Assembly: GCA_905250115.1 (NCBI GenBank)
Contig: CAJNOI010000035.1
Span: 563,885-627,884, forward strand
Reading direction: 5' to 3'
Length of the DNA: 64,000 nucleotides
From: Adineta steineri
Lineage: Eukaryota; Rotifera; Eurotatoria; Adinetida; Adinetidae
Part shown: positions 38,730 to 64,000 of the stretch, one piece after another
How positions within the stretch are numbered: position 1 is the first letter of the stretch
How the letters are laid out: each line of letters begins with the position of its first letter
Notes under the pieces: model-generated
Told to the model about the DNA's origin: nothing
The model's database searches: none
The model's input: only the letters and a program-made list of their open reading frames with translations
Translations under genes and position numbers: made by a program

Positions 38730-40288
38730 ATGAATACTATTTCATTATTGAAATCAATTCGAATTCTTTATATTCCTCCATATTATGAACATCATTTTGA
38801 ATTAGCAGTTGATAGATTAACCATACATGATAAACATATTGACTATCAAGTATTTACTATTGATAAAAAATATATAATAACCAATGATCTTAATTTATTA
38901 TTATCTATGTGTCGAACTATAATTCAAGAAGAACATATACAAATGTTGATTGCTGATAGTCATATAGGTCAATTAATTGTAGCAAAATTATGTCAAGAAT
39001 ATCCACAATTATATAATAAGGGAATGAATTTTTTAAGCACACTTCAATGTATTAACCGATATTTAATGATCAATCTCTTTGGAGTCAATGAATGTGTACC
39101 TACTTTATTTATTGATATAGCCGAAGATCAGAAAATAAATTCTGAAAATATGCAAATCTTTTTACCAGATAATAAAATAAATGGTTATGTAAAATCATTA
39201 TATGGTTTCGATAATCAATTGTCTAGTTTCTATTTTTCATCATCGGAAATGTATAGTGAAACTATTAATACTTATATTAAACTTTATAAAGAGCAACATT
39301 TAACAAAACTTCTTTCTCTTTTTCGAATTTATACTTCAATAGAACAATATCCATTTATATTTAAATCAAGTTATCTTATTCAACCTTTTTTCGATCTTAC
39401 TATATATCCACATTGGCGTCTTGTTATTGCTAATGCATGCATATTTGATAAAGAAATTATTATGTGGCCACTTGTAGATGGTTATTCTGGATGGTAAATT
39501 TTATTGTTTTGAATAGAACAATTTAATAAACTTGATTTTAATCATTTTATAGGCCATTTCTTGCTGAAAAACCATTGGCAATTATGCCAATTATTGTTTG
39601 TCCAAGTCGACAATTAACAGTTGAACAACAAAATAAAATCTATATTCATTTTCGACAACATCTTAATTATCTTATAGAAAATCATCATCTTCATTATGGT
39701 TGGATTGAATGTTCTTATTTTATTTCATGTACAAATGAAATTCGTTTAATATCAATTAAACCGACATATTCAGTTTATTTAACTGAAGCATTCAATTCTA
39801 TCAATCAATATGGAAATCCAGTTATAGCTCTTGTTCAATTATCGAATCATCAACGACCTCAAACACCTATTCTTAATGGAAAAACTGTTTATATTCATAG
39901 ATTATATACAAATGTTCAAGAAAAATATTGTATCAATGATTTAATTAATATGAAAGAAATTAAAAGAATTCATCGATCAAATAGTTGTATGAATTATTAT
40001 GTTCGATTACGTTTTCAAGAAGATGATATAATAAATAATGATAATAAACAAATATATACTGAAATTGGTTTTATACAAGTAAATGGTGATTATTATGAAA
40101 TTGGTTTAAGAAATTTAATTGAATTTCGTTATATATTATTGAAGAAACCTGAATTAATTCCATTTAGTCATCCATCTATGTTAATTAATAATCCATATCA
40201 ATTTGATTCTATTACATGTTTACCATCGAAACAATTACTTGAACAATTGGAAAATATTCGAATACAAGAACAAAAAGACTTAATTTGA
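38730..40288 (+). CDS. ATP-grasp-like protein of unknown function
   Basis: Two exons, 38730-39493 and 39553-40288, about 499 residues, no signal peptide or membrane helix. The plan resembles ATP-grasp ligases: an N-terminal Rossmann-like pre-grasp half (IRILYIPP..., LLLSMCRTIIQEEHIQMLIAD), a central block with FIFKSSYLIQPFFDL, HWRLVIANACIFDKEIIMWP and a YSGWPF segment, then a C-terminal half where ligases carry the metal site. At that site it reads NEIRLISIKPTYS, where family members typically have an acidic residue and Asn (E-x-N). If the alignment is right, the usual metal ligands are lost and the protein may be inactive or use another chemistry. The fold call is from overall pattern, not a firm match, and no specific family is recognised. 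Confidence 0.5.
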
Positions 40289-41107
40289 ATGATGACATAA
40301 GAGGTGTATGATGAATATCTCAAGAATAGCAATCGCTAGTAACCTATAGTTTTCATCAATCAAAAGAGATTAAGTCGTTGCGTCTTTTTCTTGAATAATG
40401 TTTACGATAAAATAATTTTTTCCCAAAAATATATAAGATATGAAGAATGATAGTATCCGTTGGTTTCTCGATGTTTGAGTATCAATATTTTGTAAAGGTT
40501 CTATGCATGTCAACTGATCTTTCATTGTGAACTCATTTATTCGTATCTATTTCTGAAGACAACGTTTTGAACGCTTATAAGTGTCTTCAGTCTTGAAAGG
40601 GTTAGTTTTAAAATGATTCTATCATATACATTACTTGAATTGAAAGAGACACCGATTCAACCTTTTTCCAAGAATAATCCTTGTTACTGATTCAATTCTG
40701 TTAAGAATTTAATATCTTGAATTTATTCAAACATGCAGATTTATAAAACGATCTTCAAGAATATTTTTTAACATAGAATTGAACGTTTATTTATTGGTAA
40801 TTTATTAGTTTATAAACAAAAAAAAGAAGAAGAAGAAAGTTCTTATGTGAAGAAGTAAATAAAGTGTGTGAAAAGAATAAAATAAATTTATATAGAATTC
40901 GTATGAATTAATTAAACACTGTTTGTCGTTTCATTTTATATTCGATATTATTAAGGAAGAAGAAAAAATAGGAAGAAAAATCAAAATTATTGAATATTTA
41001 TCATTGGTAGACATATCGATTCGTAAAATAATCGAATGAAAAACATTCACCGGACGGTGTAGAAATAGAAGCAAGAAAAAAAAAGAAGAAAAACGAACTA
41101 TAAAGTT
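40289..41107. other. Convergent intergenic region
   Basis: 3' flanks of the ATP-grasp-like gene and the dynein gene. AT-rich, no gene recognised. Confidence 0.45.
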
Positions 41108-58826
<17,719 letters not shown>

Positions 58827-59133
58827 GAATCTGTGTATGAATTCTTGATCAACACAGAAAATGAAAATGTATAAATGTATGTAATGCCATTGTCAACGTA
58901 TTTACAAGTTTGATTTCTAAGCAACAAATGTCCTTCGGAAAGATTTAAATGGCGATTAAGAAACTAAGAAAAAATCTTTTATATTTATTAAAAACTTCTT
59001 TTTCGTATTTGAAAACTAGTTTTCGTTTTCGTCTATAAAATATTTTCTTAAAAATGTATTTTATCTGAATAACGACATCTATTGCATGATTATATATTTC
59101 CTTTTTCTTTTTTTTAAATTTTATTTTTCTTTT
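58827..59133. other. Short intergenic region upstream of dynein
   Basis: 307 bp between the dynein start and the 3' end of the Spir-type gene on the same strand. AT-rich, no element identified. Confidence 0.4.
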
Positions 59134-59799
59134 CTATACAAGTGACGCTGGATCGAACAATATAAAACAATCAATACAACATAAAAAACTATTATGTGAA
59201 AGTTTTTTTTTATTTAATTTTTTACATTTGCTGCTTGCTGTTGTTGATGATGATGATGAGTCTAAATCAATTCTTTCACTTTTTTGTATTGTCATATCAT
59301 TTGGAATTGATGTTATTGATGAACGTCGAAGTAAATTTAATGATACAAAACAAATATTATCTTGACGATAAGTCATTTTACGTTGACATTTATAACATAC
59401 ACGTTGTAAACATATTGTACAACGAATACCTGGTTGTAATAGAGAAAATTGAACTTTTCGACATGAAAAACATATATGACCATTAACAACATTTTTATAT
59501 AATTTAAAATCATAAAGTAATGTAGCAAATTCACTATTTGTTTGTGCATTTCGTATATGAGATAATTCATCGAAATTTAATGGAACATAGAGATTTTTCT
59601 TAATTGATGGTTGTTTTATGTCGAGTATTAATGATGATGATGGTTCAGATATTGGAGCTGAATTAAATGGTGTAAGATCATCTATGTTAAGATTAGATGA
59701 GGATGAAGAAATAAAAATATCAGTATTAGTTGATTCCGTATCTTCATCATCTTCAATTAAAATTGGTTGAACACGTTTTCGTCCAGGCGTCGTCGACAT
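59134..59799 (-). CDS. Spir-box and FYVE-related zinc-finger protein
   Basis: Single exon, about 221 residues from the ATG at 59799. The frame continues upstream to an ATG at 59901, but those 34 residues look like translated leader, and an acceptor-like AAATAAAACAG precedes the chosen start. Residues about 72-107 (LNFDELSHIRNAQTNSEF... to VVNGHICFSC) resemble the Spir box of the actin nucleator Spire. An eight-cysteine zinc finger follows, CFSC, CTIC, CYKC and CIDC, the last pair beyond a Ser-rich spacer, as in Spire's FYVE-related domain. In Spire this half binds Rab11 and vesicle membranes. The KIND and WH2 actin-binding domains are absent here, so actin nucleation is not expected. The N-terminal 65 residues are acidic and Ser-rich. 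Confidence 0.6.
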   Translation of the reverse strand: MSTTPGRKRVQPILIEDDEDTESTNTDIFISSSSSNLNIDDLTPFNSAPISEPSSSLILDIKQPSIKKNLYVPLNFDELSHIRNAQTNSEFATLLYDFKLYKNVVNGHICFSCRKVQFSLLQPGIRCTICLQRVCYKCQRKMTYRQDNICFVSLNLLRRSSITSIPNDMTIQKSERIDLDSSSSSTTASSKCKKLNKKKLSHNSFLCCIDCFILFDPASLV

Positions 59800-60455
59800 C
59801 GATCGTTCGTCTGTTTTATTTACTTGGCGCGAATCAGTTAAATGTTTACATTTTATGTATAGAATTAATATATTTGTAGAACGAAAGAAAGTAAAAATCA
59901 TTTTCTTTCTAATCCTCGTCCAAAATGTATGAATACAATTAGGGAATCAAAATCTCATAAAAATAAATGATAATAACGAAAATATTTCAAATACAATTAT
60001 TATGTAACATTCTATTTCATTTTATGTTTACTTTTTTTAATCAATTATAAAAAAAAATAGAAGCAAAGAAAAACAATACTCTATTTATTCATTTTAAAAT
60101 TGAATTATTTTAATAGTTTTGAATTGATAAGCATGGTTATTGAAAATATTAAAAGATTTTTTTACAGTTACCCATCGGCACTTTTCAATGAGACCATACT
60201 TCATAGTTTAATTGACTCAAACATACATGCTATTTTCTTCATGATTAAAAAAACAAATAGATTACCATGTCTACACAAAAGCTTTCTTTTTTACATAACA
60301 ACAATGATGAATTATATAAAACTTTATCTATTAAAAAAAATTTATTTTCATACTTCTTCGAAGAATACAAAAAAAATATATTTAATTACATTTTTTTTAA
60401 CAATTGACAGATGTCTATGACATTTAATGTTCAATTAATCAATGGTTTATTATTT
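59800..60455. other. Intergenic, GTPase 3' end to Spir-type gene
   Basis: AT-rich. A 106-codon plus-strand frame at 60100-60420 is rich in Lys, Ile and Phe and has no family signature. I see no gene. Confidence 0.4.
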
Positions 60456-61951
60456 TTAAAGTGTTTGTTCACATTTTCTTGTATTAATATCAATAATTGC
60501 AGTAATCAATGGATTGCTAACTAAAATAAGATCATCACATAATCGATTGACATAACTAAAAATATGTTTGCCACCATTAACAGCTGACCAAGCACATACA
60601 GCAGCAGAAATAACTACACCTACGACAGCCGTACTTGCAGTAAGAGCAATACGTGCACCTCCAGTTAAAACAATAGCAGTAGGTGCAGCTACACGAATAA
60701 TATCATCAGAAAATGGAGCTCCAGCTATAAAAGCTCCACCAACTGCTGCTCCTAATGAACCTTTTTTTGCTCTTAATTTCATCGTTGTTGCTGTAACACA
60801 GTTTTCAAGTGTTGATGTTTGTAAACAAGCATCATCGATACTTAAACGAAATTGACTTAGATATTGACAAAATTCTTTTGTAATACCAAATGCTTGTCGA
60901 ATATGATCTCTTGCAAGATAACGTGGTAATTGATCACCAAAAGGTATAATAGCAGCTAATCCAGCTGCAATTTTATAATTAAATACATTCAATACATAAC
61001 CACGACGAAAACATACATTGATTACACGAGATACGGCTCGCATTGCTAATGCATGTATACGACGTTGACGTGCATCACATGCCAATCGTCCTAATTCATC
61101 AACTAACATATTCATATCAAATACTTGTTCTTTCAATAAAATTTCAGCATCAGAACTTGCTGGCATATAATCAGCTGCTATAAGATAAACTTGATGTGAT
61201 GCAATTTCATTATCAAATCTTAATTGTTCAAGAATTGTTGTTGTAAATTCTTCACGTTGTGCTGGTGTACTATTACCATAACATATACCTGAACGTTCAC
61301 GAAATTTAGTCAAAAAATCAATATCAACTTTAGATCGTACTAGAATACATTGTCGTTTTAAATTATCTTCAATAAAAGTAATCCAACCATGTTGTTCATA
61401 ACGAAGTTTTTCATCAGATACTAATATATAAATATCACAATCAGCTTTGCGTATTTCATCTAGATAATTGCCTGGTTCAATATGATTACTAACTGTAGCT
61501 GTATCATTATCATGACCCTGAATATCAACTAATGTTACAGTTGTTGCCTTTAATCGATCATCAGGAGATTTTAAAGGTTCTTGTCGATCAAATTGTAATT
61601 GATAATAAGTACTTTTTATACTACGTACTGGTGAAGATTCATCTGTTTTCAAATCTTTAATACCGAGTAGACGATTGAGAAGAGTACTTTTACCAACACA
61701 TGTATAACCAATAATACCAATTTTAGCACGTACAATACCATGACGATGATTCGACCATTGATCTTTAAGATCATTTTCAATTGCTAATATTAAATCAAAT
61801 ATTTTTGGTTGAAATTGATCACTTGAAGCAAGTGCACAATTCCATTCGATCATTTTAGCATGAGTATTTGAAAAAGCTCTATAAAATTCAGCATCGGAAA
61901 TATCAGCAAGTAAACGTTCACATAATCGTATATAATGTGAACCAATATCAT
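60456..61951 (-). CDS. IRG-like GTPase (5' part missing in gap)
   Basis: About 497 residues before the TAA at 60456; the 5' end runs into the N gap. An N-terminal helical stretch leads into a G domain with P-loop GYTCVGKST (about 61700), G3 VDIQGHD and G4 RSKVD. After it come helices including GLAAIIPFGDQLPRYLARDH, which recalls the post-G-domain motif of immunity-related (p47/IRG) GTPases, and an Ala/Gly/Val-rich hydrophobic C-terminal region (about 60570-60760) that could insert into membranes. Vertebrate IRGs act on pathogen vacuoles; function in an invertebrate is unknown. It is intronless over the visible part. A different dynamin-like or septin-like GTPase is possible, but the G-domain assignment is secure. 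Confidence 0.7.
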
Positions 61952-62051
61952 NNNNNNNNNNNNNNNNNNNNNNNNNNNNNNNNNNNNNNNNNNNNNNNNN
62001 NNNNNNNNNNNNNNNNNNNNNNNNNNNNNNNNNNNNNNNNNNNNNNNNNNN
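61952..62051. other. Assembly gap of 100 N
   Basis: Exactly 100 N, the conventional size for a gap of unknown length. It removes the 5' end of the IRG-like GTPase and the C-terminal membrane region of the LDLa/EGF protein. Confidence 0.98.
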
Positions 62052-64000
62052 CAACATTTTAATCCAAATAAAATCATTATAAGTAAAGTTGTTATTGAAG
62101 AACCTAATAAATATAAACCGCAACCAACATCATGTACAACTTTATTTTTAAATGTTATCATAGCAAGAATACCATTGATAAAACCAGCAATAATAAATAG
62201 AATACTCAATATTAAACTTAATATTACAATAACTGGTTGATATTTAATATTAACATTTGGTACAATATGATAACCTAAAATAGCATCAAGTGATAAACCA
62301 AATCCACTTGTACTAAACTGACATTGTGTTCCAAAATAACATGAAGGACAAACACATATTGATCTTGTCGGACAATCAAGTGCATCTTGAAAGCAATCAC
62401 CTCCATTTTGACAAAGACTTCGACCAAAACAATTGAATGTCATATTATGATCAAATTCAAAACAATTAGCAAGACGTTGTTTATAATGATTATAACATAA
62501 ACAAAGATGAATATCATCATAAAAACAAGAAAGATTTAATGAAGACATTTGACATGGTAAATGATAATATTTTATCCGACGAATAATATTTGATTTAGCA
62601 ATACTATCATTAAATATTTCATTTATATGTTTACAACGATCTGATGGCTTTATCAATTGGTTAATTGTTTTTGATCGAATATAAATATTTTGAACTAAAA
62701 TTAAATAATATTTCTTTTCAAGAAGTTCAACAAAAACAATATGAAATGGTTTTGACCAAAGAATTGTAACAAACTTTTGTTTAATAGGAATTGTTTGAGA
62801 TGTAGTCAATCTCAATGGTTTATCATTATTCATAACTTCAATAAAATGAATAAATATTGATTGTGATACATTAATAGATTTCTCAAATGATAAAATTATT
62901 TTATTATCATCTAATTCACATCGTTCTCCAAAATAACCTTTTCGACAAATACATGTAAATTGTTCCTTTGATATCATATATTCATCTTTAGGAATACATT
63001 CACCACCATTTTGACATGTTAAATTGTCATTATTTTGACAAATCATATTGTTAAGAAGACATCGATAACCAAATTTATTCATAGGACAAATACATATGGA
63101 TTGATTACTAGGAGAAACACCGATATATACTGAACCAGATGAACATATTGAAGAATGTTCAATTGTACAATAACGACCAGACCACCCTTTATTACATTGA
63201 CAAAATATTTTTTGTTCATTATTTCGATATTTAATACATTTACCATTGATACATGGAAAATCTGAGCAACTTTCAAAATTAATATTATCATCTGGAATAT
63301 CAACGATTAATGATAAACGATGAACAGGTAAAAATGAAAATTTAATTGGAAAATAAAAACTTCCTCGATAGTTTAATAATTTTTTTTCATAAATATGAAT
63401 CTGTATTCCATAATTTTTTGTTTGATTTTTTGGTCGATTTGAATAAATTAAATTAATATGACGTTTTTTTATGTGACAATCTCGTATTGATAAATAAGTA
63501 AATTGTTCAGAAGAATGAATTATTTGTTTATTATTATCATCATCAATTAATAAAATAACAATTGCAAATAGCATTTTCCATGAATTATATGATGTTATTA
63601 ATTTAATTGATAAACTTACTCGTTGATTTTGATATTGACATTGATCACCATAATAACTTGGTGGGCAAAAACATATTTTTCTTGTTCGATTAGTTTTATC
63701 ATTTAACCACATACGCACATCAATACCACGATGACAATGAAGTTGTTGTTGAATAGATGTTATAGTTATAGGTGGATTTAAACGTACTTCGTGTTTTATA
63801 TGTTGTTTTGTTTGATCTTTTAGTGATTTCTTCATTCTATTGAGAGTAAAACTTACAATTCGTTCTTTTTGATATAGTCGTACTTGATCACATAAATAAC
63901 CTTCGACATTCGAAGCATTCGGACGTTCCGACTCTAGACAAATAGAATGAACTGGAGATTTATCTGTTGTACAAAATTGTTCATCATCTCCATGATCACA
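62052..64000 (-). CDS. LDLa/EGF-repeat multi-pass membrane protein (partial at both ends)
   Basis: An open frame of about 650 residues runs from the window edge to the gap without introns. At 64000 it opens within an LDL-receptor class A repeat (CDHGDDEQFC). EGF-like modules follow: CFCPPSYYGDQC, a set around CSDFPCINGKC...CQCNKGWSGRYC, CQNGGECIPKDE...CICRKGYFGERC, and CQNGGDCFQDA...CVCPSCYFGTQC. Cys-rich spacers carry many N-glycosylation sequons. Near 62110-62270 it becomes hydrophobic: one helix (VIVILSLILSILFIIAGFI), then a second (GLYLLGSSITTLLIMILFGL) just before the gap, which suggests a multi-pass, possibly GPCR-like, membrane end. Arrays of extracellular modules on a 7TM-like end are a reasonable reading; receptor function is inferred. 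Confidence 0.75.

Noticed and set aside
59800..59901. Upstream extension of the Spir-type protein to an ATG at 59901
   Set aside because: The extra 34 residues are hydrophobic and unlike the acidic N-terminus. A possible acceptor lies between the two ATGs, so the downstream ATG was preferred, though not proven.
60456..62123. A continuous minus-strand frame running through the 100-N gap
   Set aside because: The frame is only bridged by unknown bases. The two sides belong to different proteins (GTPase and LDLa/EGF membrane protein), so the join is an artefact.
63843..63862. 20-base GTAAGT...CAATAG sequence on the minus strand that resembles an intron before the Met near 63835
   Set aside because: Translation is open straight through it in the same frame to the window edge, and 20 bases is below any plausible intron size. 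Treated as coding.

Overview
This is a metazoan nuclear sequence, AT-rich, gene-dense and cut by many very short GT-AG introns (about 50-70 bp in most genes). The gene set (axonemal dynein heavy chain, mitochondrial alternative oxidase, LDLa/EGF/multi-pass membrane proteins, IRG-like GTPase), the tiny introns and the splice-acceptor-like sites just before several start codons fit a bdelloid rotifer best. That assignment is inference: no ribosomal or mitochondrial marker is present. Two runs of N (10 bases at 7553-7562 and 100 bases at 61952-62051) show it is a scaffold.

Layout. 1-193: 3' end of an unidentified + strand gene. 1.5-13.5 kb (+): Integrator subunit 1 in seven coding exons, whose unusually long introns carry inverted-repeat elements and a 26-bp minisatellite. 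14.4-16.4 kb (+): PSMC3/Rpt5. 16.6-17.0 kb (-): small membrane protein. 17.5-18.1 kb (+): membrane RING protein. 18.6-22.5 kb (+): EF-hand protein resembling C1orf87, with an alternative terminal exon. 25.5-26.8 kb (+): laminin-G protein with a 75-bp tandem repeat. 29.4-32.7 kb (-): three closely spaced genes in transcription order ARPC4, cytochrome b561 type, alternative oxidase. 34.0-36.5 kb (+): NOP56 and LSM6, only 134 bp apart. 36.6-37.8 kb (-): SLC35E3-like transporter. 38.7-40.3 kb (+): unfamiliar ATP-grasp-like protein. 41.1-58.8 kb (-): inner-arm axonemal dynein heavy chain (DNAH7-like) of about sixty exons, with an intronless ADHFE1 gene inside one intron on the same strand. 59.1-59.8 kb (-): stand-alone Spir-box/zinc-finger protein. 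60.5-61.95 kb (-): IRG-like GTPase cut by the large gap. 62.05-64 kb (-): LDLa/EGF/membrane receptor, cut by the gap and the window edge.

Most genes are housekeeping: snRNA processing (INTS1), proteasome, snoRNP, U6 snRNP, actin nucleation and cilia. They are not a single pathway. The less ordinary content is the nested ADHFE1 copy, the alternative oxidase, the ATP-grasp-like protein, the short Spir-type protein, the IRG-like GTPase, the closely packed same-strand genes with acceptors at their starts, and the inverted-repeat elements in INTS1 introns. All exon boundaries were read by eye from GT/AG sites and frame continuity, not from transcripts.
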